DNA of 64,000 nt, taken from Bacteroidota bacterium (GTDB lineage: Bacteria > Bacteroidota > Bacteroidia > Bacteroidales > JAAUTT01). The stretch is taken from positions 1-64,000 of the forward strand of contig JAUZOO010000018.1 of NCBI GenBank assembly GCA_030706405.1, read 5' to 3'. The position numbers and the translations under genes are program-made. Shown here piece after piece: positions 1-8,287 of the stretch (positions are counted from its first letter, which is position 1; each line of letters begins with the position of its first letter). The notes beneath the pieces are model-generated. The model ran no database searches, was not told the DNA's origin, and saw only the letters and a list, made by a program, of their open reading frames with translations.

Positions 1-100
<100 letters not shown>

Positions 101-110
101 TTTTTTTATA

Positions 111-139
111 AGCCTCAACATTTTGTTGGGGCTTTTTTG
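111..139 (+). terminator. Terminator after the 5S rRNA
   Basis: A 10-bp stem (AGCCTCAACA with TGTTGGGGCT) with a 3-nt loop is followed by a T run. It closes the rRNA transcript. Confidence 0.85.
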
Positions 140-205
140 TTTCTAAAAGTTTTTGGGAATTTTAAGAATTATATTTGAACAAGCCTAATTTTTCAAATCG
201 AAGAG

Positions 206-3127
206 TTACAGGGAATGGTTTAATTGTGAATCAATTTTGGATATTAGTTCATCAATTTTGATAGGTTTGGTGACATAATCGTCAAATCCTTTTTCAATAC
301 ATTTTTTTTGTTCCTCAAGCATGGCAAATGCGGTTTGAGCAATCACCGGAAGGTTGGGGTATAATCGTTTAATTCTTACCATCGCTTCATATCCATCCAT
401 TATGGGCATTTGAATATCCATAAGAATTGCACAAATGTCAGGATTCATTTTTACTACTTCAATAGCTTCGCTTCCGTCGTGAGCCCTTAGTATTTCTGCT
501 CCCGTCTTTTTTAATGCAATTTGTAAAACTTTAAAATTAAGTTCTTCGTCTTCGGCAATCAAGAGCTTTCGCCCTTTCCAATTGCTTTGATGTTTTTTAT
601 CCTGATTTTTGAGACTAGTTGTAACCGTTATGGGTAAATCGGAATGTAGGTAGGGCAATTGTAAATAAAATGTAGTACCAATACCTTCTTTTGATTCTAA
701 CCATAATGAGCCATTAAGCAGCGTAGAAAGTTGTTGAGAAATGGCAAGTCCTAATCCTGTTCCGCTTAAATTGCGGTTTGAATGTTCTATTTTCCCAAAT
801 CGTTGAAAGATTAGCTTCTTTTTATCATCAGGGATACCAATGCCTGTATCTTTAACAAAAAATTCGATATTGTTGTCGATTAATTGGTATCCAAATTTGA
901 TGTATCCCTTGTCTGTGAATTTTAATGCATTGTCGAGAAGGTTAGATAGAATTTGTTTAAGCCGGTATGGATCTGTATTTATGTTTGTATTATCAGAATT
1001 TTCGGGGATTGATATTAATATTTGAACATCAGGTTTTTGTACCCTTTTCAAGGCTTCGGTAAAGAGTTTATACAATTCATCCAAAAGGGAATTAACCTGA
1101 CAATAATTCTTTTGGACAGGAAGCTGCCCTGATTCTATTTTTGAAATGTCGATAATGTCATTGATAAGATTAAGGAGAGACTGCCCGCTAGATTGTACAT
1201 AGTTAAGGTATTCCTCCCGTTGTTTTTGAGGAAGTTCAGGGTCCTTCAGGAAGTTTGAAAAAGATATAATCGCATTCATCGGAGTTCGGATTTCATGCGA
1301 CATATTCGACAGAAAAGCGGTTTTCAGACGATCAGATTCTTCGGCTATCTTTCTCTCAGTAATTTCTTTTTGAAGTTGAAGCGTACGTTGTTTTATAATC
1401 TCTTCGAGATGATTCCGATAACGTTCGAGTTCTTCTTCATTTTTTCTTTTTTGAGAAATGTCCCTGGCTATAATCATCGCGGCAGGCTTATCTTCATATA
1501 TAATTCGGCCTACGCTAATGGAAACAGGGATGAGTTGGCCATTGCGATGGATAAGTTCAGTTTCGTAAATCCATGGATGTTCTTCTCCTGTCATCCATTT
1601 TGCATAAAATCCTTTCAGGCGTTTTAGTTCCGAAGGAATGATAAAACTATCCAGATCCTTACCAAGAATTTCTCCGGCATCATATCCCAAAACAGTATAG
1701 ACTCTTGAATTTATGAATTTTAATTCGTGGCCTTGGTAGACTATGATCAGGTCACTGGCCAAGTTTATCAGGTTACGATATTTGTCTTCGCTTTCAATAA
1801 GTTTTTGGGCATGTTTAGTTTTTTCACGAATAATTTCTTTAAAATCGTAAAAAAGTACTGAAAGCGAGTTAAATATTTCGTTAAAAGGAGAATTGTATTC
1901 GGGGGTTATTTCCGGAGGCGAAAACGATTCATCCCAAGTCATCCGACCTGCGATTTCGACTATTTTTTGAATCTGGTCGTGCTGTTGATTTTTAAGATTG
2001 ACTAATTCTTCATGTTGTTTGCGAATGAGTCGAATCATCTCGGAACGGGTAGAAGGTATAGATAACGGAGTTTCCGTTTTGGTCATTTTTTGAGTTGCCG
2101 GCTCATTAAACATAATCCCTTTGCGGTGTTCCATTATTTTTTTTACAGCATCGTCAACGGTTGCTATTGTTTGCCAATGTGAGATTTCATCATTGCTAAT
2201 CCTGAATACAATTTTAAAAAGAAATTGAAGAATAGGGGATGGCACCATTATTACCATGAATGAGCGGTGTCCGTAAAGTTTTTCGTAATATAAAGCCCGT
2301 TTTCGCGAGGCTAAGCTCATTCCTTTAGTTTTTTTAAGGTTTACAACCGTATAAAACTTGTTATCGGTTTCGTTAAAACCGAGTTCTCGCATTATATCCT
2401 CGAGAATTGAGTATGTTGCATCGATGCCGGATGTTTTTGCAAATCCTTCGCATTCAACATAAACAATATTACCTTCAATAACGCTCATTTGTACTTTAAA
2501 GCTATTATCGACAGCAATGTATTGCCAGTTTGTTCGGGAGGTTATCTTATATTGCTGATTGTTGATTTTTAAGAAAAGCGGATTTTCTTGCCACAGATCG
2601 ATAAAGTGTCCATAAGAATCTCTTTGTATAGACGAGAAGTTGTTGCTGTTTTTTTCTGTAAGAGCTATCAGGTCTGGTTCAATTTTAAGTTTGTGAAGAG
2701 CTTCTTCCTTGGATCGAAAAAAGAGAAATTTAATATTAGGAATGAGAATGCTAAGTATTCGGGCAAAATTTATAACCCGGTTATTCCCATTAATAATTGA
2801 GACACTCCCGAAATTGTCGGTCGCTCTGATTTTGGTAAAAATTAAATGCCTCGATAATAAAGAAGCTCCGCTTACTTCCGACAGGTCCCAAACAATGTGA
2901 TATTTTTTGTCAGGAGATAGCGCTTCCAACCTTTTGCGTGCAATATCGCCAAATGCTAATTGTTTTTTTATGCCATTCTCATCAACATGACCTTTGGATG
3001 ATAAAAAAAACAGTCCATTGCCCAAATAGCTAAATTGAAATGAATATTTGCCATCGGGGCTGGTGTGAGCCAGATCGTTGGTATTTATATAATCGTTAGC
3101 GAAAGTTTGAAGAGGGGCTATACTCAT
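206..3127 (-). CDS. Hybrid sensor histidine kinase/response regulator with a duplicated N-terminal domain
   Basis: This 973-residue protein has no signal peptide or membrane helix, so it should be cytosolic. The first ~345 residues look like two copies of one alpha/beta unit (about 25-155 and 210-345). Each has a hydrophobic strand ending in a 'DLSEVSG' or 'NLKKTKG' type turn, a long helix, and a terminal 'EEALHKL' or 'DDAVKKI' helix, which recalls STAS-like folds. A short coiled coil leads to a PAS domain (about 450-570), HisKA with 'MSHEIRTPMN' (His near 611), HATPase (about 715-825, 'DTGIGIP', 'GTGLGLA') and a C-terminal receiver (from about 854, 'ILMDIQMP', Asp near 904). The architecture is a complete His-Asp phosphorelay, but no output regulator is adjacent. 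The ligand is unknown. Function as a hybrid kinase is certain; the N-terminal fold is inference. Confidence 0.93.
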   Translation of the reverse strand: MSIAPLQTFANDYINTNDLAHTSPDGKYSFQFSYLGNGLFFLSSKGHVDENGIKKQLAFGDIARKRLEALSPDKKYHIVWDLSEVSGASLLSRHLIFTKIRATDNFGSVSIINGNNRVINFARILSILIPNIKFLFFRSKEEALHKLKIEPDLIALTEKNSNNFSSIQRDSYGHFIDLWQENPLFLKINNQQYKITSRTNWQYIAVDNSFKVQMSVIEGNIVYVECEGFAKTSGIDATYSILEDIMRELGFNETDNKFYTVVNLKKTKGMSLASRKRALYYEKLYGHRSFMVIMVPSPILQFLFKIVFRISNDEISHWQTIATVDDAVKKIMEHRKGIMFNEPATQKMTKTETPLSIPSTRSEMIRLIRKQHEELVNLKNQQHDQIQKIVEIAGRMTWDESFSPPEITPEYNSPFNEIFNSLSVLFYDFKEIIREKTKHAQKLIESEDKYRNLINLASDLIIVYQGHELKFINSRVYTVLGYDAGEILGKDLDSFIIPSELKRLKGFYAKWMTGEEHPWIYETELIHRNGQLIPVSISVGRIIYEDKPAAMIIARDISQKRKNEEELERYRNHLEEIIKQRTLQLQKEITERKIAEESDRLKTAFLSNMSHEIRTPMNAIISFSNFLKDPELPQKQREEYLNYVQSSGQSLLNLINDIIDISKIESGQLPVQKNYCQVNSLLDELYKLFTEALKRVQKPDVQILISIPENSDNTNINTDPYRLKQILSNLLDNALKFTDKGYIKFGYQLIDNNIEFFVKDTGIGIPDDKKKLIFQRFGKIEHSNRNLSGTGLGLAISQQLSTLLNGSLWLESKEGIGTTFYLQLPYLHSDLPITVTTSLKNQDKKHQSNWKGRKLLIAEDEELNFKVLQIALKKTGAEILRAHDGSEAIEVVKMNPDICAILMDIQMPIMDGYEAMVRIKRLYPNLPVIAQTAFAMLEEQKKCIEKGFDDYVTKPIKIDELISKIDSQLNHSL

Positions 3128-3171
3128 ATATTGGGGAAACCTGTGATTTTTTAAATTATGACTCGGACTTT

Positions 3172-3179
3172 CAAATATA
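3172..3179 (-). promoter_or_regulatory. Promoter -7 box of the histidine kinase gene
   Basis: The minus strand reads TATATTTG about 45 nt upstream of the kinase start, an exact match to the Bacteroidota TAnnTTTG box. No good -33 box is seen. Confidence 0.5.
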
Positions 3180-3195
3180 ACAAATGGGAAAAAGA

Positions 3196-3222
3196 AAAGT
3201 CAGCCCGGAGGCTGACTTTTTT
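3196..3222 (-). terminator. Terminator after transketolase
   Basis: AAAGTCAGC and GCTGACTTT form a stem around a CCGGAG loop, with A and T runs on either side, so it could work in both directions. It sits just past the transketolase stop. Confidence 0.8.
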
Positions 3223-3246
3223 TGATATTTAAAAAACAAGTATTCT

Positions 3247-5295
3247 TTATTTTTTGAAGTCGGCCAAGTAAGAAACAACTTGGTTAAACACGTTGTCGGC
3301 AGAGAATCCCAGCTTTTCGTCGAGGACTTTGAATGGAGCCGAGAAACCAAAGCTTTCCATGCCAAAAACTTTACCGAAAGGACCAACCAAACCTTTAAGG
3401 GTAACAGGTAAGCCTGCAGTTAATCCAAAAGTTGGGATGGTCGGGTCTAAAATCGATTTCTGATATTCTGCGGGCTGGTTGCGGAACAAGCCTTCGGAGA
3501 TTGCCGATACTATACGAACCTTTAGTCCCTTTTCGGCGGTAAGTTTTTCAGCACCGGCCAATAAAGTAGCAACTTCAGAACCGTTAGCCACAAGAATTAC
3601 ATCAGGAGTTCCTTTGCAATCTTTAGCAATATAAGCTCCTTTTTCAGCTTCAAGAGCATCCTGGTAACGGGTTGATCCATCTTTAACAGGGATGTCAACT
3701 ATATTCTGACGTGAAAGGATAAGCGCCGAAGGAGTGTCGGTGTTTTCCATGGCCATTTTCCATGCAACAGTAGTTTCATTTACGTCGGCGGGACGAAGAA
3801 CAAGCGTACTATTTTGTCCATGGTGGTTTTTGAGTTGTTCCATCAGGCGGAGTTGAGCTTCCTGCTCAACAGGCTGGTGAGTTGGTCCGTCTTCTCCTAC
3901 GCGGAAAGCATCATGTGTCCAGATGAATTTAACAGGCAACTGCATGAGCGCGGAAAGACGAAGGGCAGGTTTCATGTAATCGGAGAATACAAAGAAGGTA
4001 GCAGCAGCTACGATAACACCACCGTGAAGTGCGATACCGTTGGCAATAGCAGCCATGGTAAGCTCGCTAACACCTGCCTGAAGGAATGCTCCACTAAAAT
4101 CGCCTTTGCGGAAAGCCTTGGTGTTCTTGAGGAACCCGTCTGTTTTGTCGCTATTGGAAAGGTCGGCAGAGGTAACAATCATATTTTCTACATTCTTGGC
4201 AAAAAAACCGAGAACTGTGGCAGAAGCGGCACGAGTAGCCTGGCCCGGTTTCTGTTCAATTTTAGAGTAGTCGATAACCGGAGTTTTTCCCGAAAGGAAA
4301 GTTTCGAGTTTGGCAGCTAACCCAGGATTAGCTTTAACCCATTCGGCATAAGCTTTTTTCTTTTCAGCGGCAGCCTTAATTTTTTTCTCACGAATTTTGG
4401 CATAGTATTCGGAAACCTCGGGGAAAATCTGGAATGGATCTTCGGGGTTACCACCAAGATTGGCAATGGATTTTTCGAATGAAGCGCCGGCTTCTCCCAA
4501 TGGCATACCGTGAGTTGCACATTTACGTTCGAAACTGTTGCCGGAAGCATCGAGGGCACCTTTACCCATGATGGTCTTCCCAATAATAATTACCGGTTTC
4601 CCGGTCACTGCGTTGGCTTTGGTAAGTGCTTCGCGGATTGCATCAGGATTGTTGCCTTCGATGGTAAATACTTCCCATCCCCAAGCTTTATATTTCATCT
4701 CGGTGTTTTCTACGGTAACTTCCCATGTTTCGGTCGAAAGCTGGATATCGTTCGAGTCGTAGAACATTATAAAGTTGTCGAGGCCGAGGGTTCCGGCAAT
4801 ACGTCCGGCAGCTTGAGAAATTTCTTCTTGAACGCCTCCGTCGGAAATGAATGAATAGATTTTATGATCCATCCAATGTCCAAAACGTGCCGCAAGGAAT
4901 TTGGCGGCGATAGCAGCACCAATACCCATTACGTGTCCCTGACCCAGAGGCCCGGAAGTATTTTCAATACCGCGTTTTGCATCAACTTCGGGGTGACCGG
5001 GAGTTGGGCTACCCCATTGACGAAAACCTTTAATATCTTCGATAGAGAAGTTTCCGGTTAAGGTTAATTGCGAATACAACATAGGCGACATATGTCCGGG
5101 ATCAAGGAAAAACCTGTCACGGAAAGGCCATGCCATGTCGGATGGATCGTAATTAAGAAATTCGGTATAAAGGATATTGATGAAGTCGGCTCCGCCCATT
5201 GCTCCACCTGGATGGCCCGATTTGGCCTTTTCTACCATGGAAGCCGAAAGGATACGAATGTTATCGGCTGCCTTGTTTACTATAGTATTGTTCAT
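3247..5295 (-). CDS. tkt: Transketolase
   Basis: At 682 residues this is the normal size for a full transketolase, which moves two-carbon ketol units between sugar phosphates in the non-oxidative pentose phosphate pathway. The thiamine-diphosphate domain shows 'SGHPGGAMGGAD' near the N-terminus, 'GPLGQGHVMGIG' and 'SDGGVQEE'. The pyrimidine-binding half has 'GEDGPTHQPVEQ', and the C-terminal transketolase domain follows. It is a cytosolic homodimer in known family members. The gene is a single transcription unit with its own promoter and terminator. No other pentose-phosphate genes are next to it. Confidence 0.97.
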   Translation of the reverse strand: MNNTIVNKAADNIRILSASMVEKAKSGHPGGAMGGADFINILYTEFLNYDPSDMAWPFRDRFFLDPGHMSPMLYSQLTLTGNFSIEDIKGFRQWGSPTPGHPEVDAKRGIENTSGPLGQGHVMGIGAAIAAKFLAARFGHWMDHKIYSFISDGGVQEEISQAAGRIAGTLGLDNFIMFYDSNDIQLSTETWEVTVENTEMKYKAWGWEVFTIEGNNPDAIREALTKANAVTGKPVIIIGKTIMGKGALDASGNSFERKCATHGMPLGEAGASFEKSIANLGGNPEDPFQIFPEVSEYYAKIREKKIKAAAEKKKAYAEWVKANPGLAAKLETFLSGKTPVIDYSKIEQKPGQATRAASATVLGFFAKNVENMIVTSADLSNSDKTDGFLKNTKAFRKGDFSGAFLQAGVSELTMAAIANGIALHGGVIVAAATFFVFSDYMKPALRLSALMQLPVKFIWTHDAFRVGEDGPTHQPVEQEAQLRLMEQLKNHHGQNSTLVLRPADVNETTVAWKMAMENTDTPSALILSRQNIVDIPVKDGSTRYQDALEAEKGAYIAKDCKGTPDVILVANGSEVATLLAGAEKLTAEKGLKVRIVSAISEGLFRNQPAEYQKSILDPTIPTFGLTAGLPVTLKGLVGPFGKVFGMESFGFSAPFKVLDEKLGFSADNVFNQVVSYLADFKK

Positions 5296-5335
5296 AAAAA
5301 TTAGTGATATTTAATGATATGTGTTTAATCGGTTG

Positions 5336-5343
5336 CAAATATA
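5336..5343 (-). promoter_or_regulatory. Promoter -7 box of transketolase
   Basis: The minus strand carries TATATTTG, an exact TAnnTTTG match, about 40 nt upstream of the start codon. The -33 region is weak (CCTTT). Confidence 0.55.
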
Positions 5344-5603
5344 GTATAAATAGATAATTTAAAGGACGATATAAAAAGTTTAACGGTAAGATATTAATAA
5401 AAAACGAGGGTATATTTATCAATTTTGCAGGTATAATATATCTATTTGGGGGGAGGTAAGTGTTTATTTTGGTGTTTCTCAGAACAAGGAATAAAATGCA
5501 AATATGTTATAAACCAAATTTATAATACCTAATTAAATTAAGGGTTTGTGTTTTATACAAACAAGGATTAACCGGTGTTATGAAAAATATATAAATGGTT
5601 TTT
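5344..5603. other. Intergenic region between tkt and dgt
   Basis: This AT-rich stretch holds the upstream promoter region of tkt and the 3' flank of dgt. It contains no convincing ORF, RNA gene or terminator hairpin. Confidence 0.5.
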
Positions 5604-6962
5604 TTAAACCGCCGGAAACGAAATTCCTTTTATTTTTCGGAATAATTCTACGGCATAAAGATCGGTCATGCCGGAAACGAAGTCGAGTACCGACTGGATT
5701 CGCGAATAAGGGGATTTGTCGAGTGCGGTAAACTGTGAAGGGATTAATGCCCGGAGCTTTTCGTGGTAATGGCCGTTGCCTTCCATCACGGCAGGGATAA
5801 ACTCTTCGAGCAGTCCGCTCATCACCTTATACCCTGCAATTTCCTTTTCAACCACACTGCGAAAATTATAAACTTTCGAAACCGATATCTCGTCAATCTT
5901 TTTAAGCGCCGATTGATAAGGCTCGGGAAGGCTTCCGATGAGGCTGGCATTAAATTCGCCCCGCATGATGGACGGAAGGTTTTCCTGAAAGATAGCCGAA
6001 CATTCGGTAATTAAAGTATTGATGCACTTTGCACGCAAAAATGAAATTTTATCGTTTGAGTCATTGATGGCTTGGTACCGCGTCAATGTTTCGTCGTTAT
6101 TGCCAAGCAAGTCTTTCATCAGCTCCCACACATCATTGTCGTTGAAAATGCCGAGGCGATGGGCATCTTCCAGGTCGATGATGTAATAGCAGATGTCGTC
6201 GGCGGCTTCCACCAAAAACGTTAGCGGATGACGGTAGCAACTAAACGGTAGTTCCTGAAGGGTAAGGATACCGAGCTTTTCGGCGATCTTTCGGTATGTT
6301 TCGGTTTCTGACGCGAAAAAACCATATTTTTTCTGGCAGATGTTAGCTTTATTTCCCCCGATGATGGATTCGCAGGGATATTTGACTAACGCCGAAAGCG
6401 TGGAGTAGGTGAGGGCGAACAGGCTTTCGGTCTTTCCGTGAAAGATGTGGGTGAGGATGCGGAAGGCGTTGGCATTCCCTTCAAAATTGGTAAGGTCGCG
6501 CCATTGCATTTCCGAAACTTTATCCTGATATATTTTTCCTGCGCCATCAGTGAAGTAGCGCGAAATGGCTTTCTCTCCCGAATGCCCGAACGACGGGTTG
6601 CCCAGATCGTGCGCCAGACATGCTGCCGAAACAATGTTGCCAATTTCGGGCAGAAGATAGAAATCTTTTAAGTCGGGATCTTTACGCAGATGGGTGTACA
6701 GTATCGAACCCAGCGAACGGCCAACGCTGGCAACTTCAAGGCTGTGCGTTAAACGGTTGTGAACAAAAATACTTCCTGGCAAAGGAAATACCTGTGTTTT
6801 ATTTTGTAGCCTCCGGAACGGTGACGAGAAGATGATGCGGTCGTAATCGCGTTGAAACTGGGACCGCGCATAGTCTTCGTTTTCATATAATTTAGTGTCG
6901 CCTTCCTTGCCAAGGCGCTCGGCCGACAACAGTTGCCGCCAGTTCATAATTTTGTTTTCCAC
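5604..6962 (-). CDS. dgt: Deoxyguanosinetriphosphate triphosphohydrolase (dGTPase), HD superfamily
   Basis: This 452-residue HD-domain enzyme would hydrolyse dGTP to deoxyguanosine and triphosphate, controlling the dNTP pool. Metal-binding residues are visible in 'HNRLTHSLEV' (about residue 70) and in the HD pair of 'CLAHDLGNPSFGHSGE' (about 115-130). A later 'VEAADDICYYIIDLEDA' motif is also typical of dGTPases. The N-terminal 'RSQFQRDYDRIIFSSPFRRLQNKTQVF' is the family signature. The start chosen gives MENKIMNWRQLL, and MNWRQLL five codons in is equally possible. It is monocistronic as far as can be seen. The exact nucleotide preference of the family varies. Confidence 0.95.
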   Translation of the reverse strand: MENKIMNWRQLLSAERLGKEGDTKLYENEDYARSQFQRDYDRIIFSSPFRRLQNKTQVFPLPGSIFVHNRLTHSLEVASVGRSLGSILYTHLRKDPDLKDFYLLPEIGNIVSAACLAHDLGNPSFGHSGEKAISRYFTDGAGKIYQDKVSEMQWRDLTNFEGNANAFRILTHIFHGKTESLFALTYSTLSALVKYPCESIIGGNKANICQKKYGFFASETETYRKIAEKLGILTLQELPFSCYRHPLTFLVEAADDICYYIIDLEDAHRLGIFNDNDVWELMKDLLGNNDETLTRYQAINDSNDKISFLRAKCINTLITECSAIFQENLPSIMRGEFNASLIGSLPEPYQSALKKIDEISVSKVYNFRSVVEKEIAGYKVMSGLLEEFIPAVMEGNGHYHEKLRALIPSQFTALDKSPYSRIQSVLDFVSGMTDLYAVELFRKIKGISFPAV

Positions 6963-7038
6963 CTTTTGATTCGTTTATTCCGCAAATAACGCGAAGTTTT
7001 TGCAAACTGGCTAACCTATGCCAGTTAATCCGGGAATT

Positions 7039-7149
7039 TCATTCATTCCACCGTTTTTCGAATTTTACGAGCAGGCATTTCACCGCATAGTGAGTTATGA
7101 TTATAAGTGCAGGCCACGCCAGAAGCCAAAAAATTGACGAGCTGTACAT
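7039..7149 (-). CDS. 36-aa single-helix membrane protein after cydB (CydX-like candidate)
   Basis: This ORF is too short for the supplied track. It starts at ATG 5 nt past the cydB stop on the same strand and ends with TGA at 7039. The product begins MYSSSIFWLLAWPALIII, giving one hydrophobic helix with a Trp-rich N-terminal end, and closes with a charged tail VKFEKRWNE. Size, one-helix topology, charged C-terminus and position directly after cydAB are what is known of CydX, the small subunit stabilising the haems in proteobacterial cytochrome bd. The sequence does not obviously match Escherichia coli CydX, so the assignment rests on topology and context. Spacing suggests translational coupling to cydB. 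Confidence 0.6.
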   Translation of the reverse strand: MYSSSIFWLLAWPALIIITHYAVKCLLVKFEKRWNE

Positions 7150-7154
7150 AGGAT

Positions 7155-8285
7155 TTAATATTTATGAGATTCGTTTTTTAATTCTTCCGAAGATATCTGT
7201 TTCTTATTGATAGCCTTCCATGCATAAAAAATATATGCCAGGACGAATGGCACTAACAATGAAACATAGCTCATAGCTGTGAGTGTGTAATGGCTGGACG
7301 AACTGTTTTCGATGGTTAGCGAACTCTGTAAATCGAACGTTGATGGATAAAAGGCGGTATTTTTAAATCCAGACAGGAAGAAGATCCCCATTACCGTTAA
7401 AATAGTACCAATCCCGGAAGCCCAGATCCCAGCTTTAGAAGACTTGAATAAGGTGATAAAAATGCCATATAACACCAACAGTACGCCAACCAGAAAAATA
7501 GCTGTTGTTAAAGGGCTGTTAATCATGTTGTGCAGGTATTTAAAATCTTCCATAAATACCTTTTTATTGATAACATCGTAGGCAAAACCTTTGGAGACTA
7601 GAAGTGCAACGACAAATGACAAAAAGAAAATCACGAAAACAGGAGCATTGTACCATAGCTGTTTTCGGGCCCTTTCGACAATAGGCGTATCTTTAATATT
7701 ATTAATGAAATAAAGCAGAGCCAAGGTTCGGGCAAGGAAGAATACTGTTAACCCAAGGGCGAGATTTTGAAGATTTAGTGCCGCTTCGAGTCCGTGATAC
7801 GGAGTTTCCCAGCGCGATTGGTTCATCTCGTTTACCGAAAATTGAGAGCCGGTGAAGAATGTTCCTACGGCAGTTCCAATCAGGATGGAGCCAAGCGCTC
7901 CGTTTATCAGCAGAAAAGCTTCGTACGTCTTATGTCCGAAAACATTATTGGGTTTCGAACGGTATTCGTACGCAATGGCTTGAATGATAAAACAAAATAA
8001 GATAAGCATCCAAACCCAGTAAGCACCTCCAAAGCTGGTGGAGTAAAACAACGGGAAAGAAGCGAAGAAAGCTCCGCCAAAGGTAACGAGCGTTGTAAAG
8101 GTGAATTCCCACTTACGACCCAGCGAGTTGATGATGACGGTTCGTTCGTCTTCGGTTTTGCCCAAGCTGTAAATGAGCGTTTGTCCGCCTTGTACGAACA
8201 TTAAGAAAACAAGAATGCCTCCGAGAAGTGAGATAATTACCCACCAGTATTGTTGAAGTGCGAGATGCGATAGTGTTTCAAACAT
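7155..8285 (-). CDS. cydB: Cytochrome bd ubiquinol oxidase subunit II
   Basis: This 376-residue, multi-helix membrane protein is the CydB subunit that pairs with CydA in the bd-type quinol oxidase. It begins 'MFETLSHLALQQYWWVIISLLGGILVFLMFVQGG' and has the family's 'GKTEDERTVIINSLGRKWEFTFTTLVTFGGAFFASFP' stretch. About eight or nine hydrophobic segments are visible. CydB binds no haem in known structures but is needed for assembly. It starts 2 nt after the cydA stop, so the two are co-translated, and a 36-codon membrane ORF follows at once. The oxidase gives high-affinity oxygen reduction using quinol without pumping protons. Confidence 0.96.
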   Translation of the reverse strand: MFETLSHLALQQYWWVIISLLGGILVFLMFVQGGQTLIYSLGKTEDERTVIINSLGRKWEFTFTTLVTFGGAFFASFPLFYSTSFGGAYWVWMLILFCFIIQAIAYEYRSKPNNVFGHKTYEAFLLINGALGSILIGTAVGTFFTGSQFSVNEMNQSRWETPYHGLEAALNLQNLALGLTVFFLARTLALLYFINNIKDTPIVERARKQLWYNAPVFVIFFLSFVVALLVSKGFAYDVINKKVFMEDFKYLHNMINSPLTTAIFLVGVLLVLYGIFITLFKSSKAGIWASGIGTILTVMGIFFLSGFKNTAFYPSTFDLQSSLTIENSSSSHYTLTAMSYVSLLVPFVLAYIFYAWKAINKKQISSEELKNESHKY

Positions 8286-8287
8286 GA

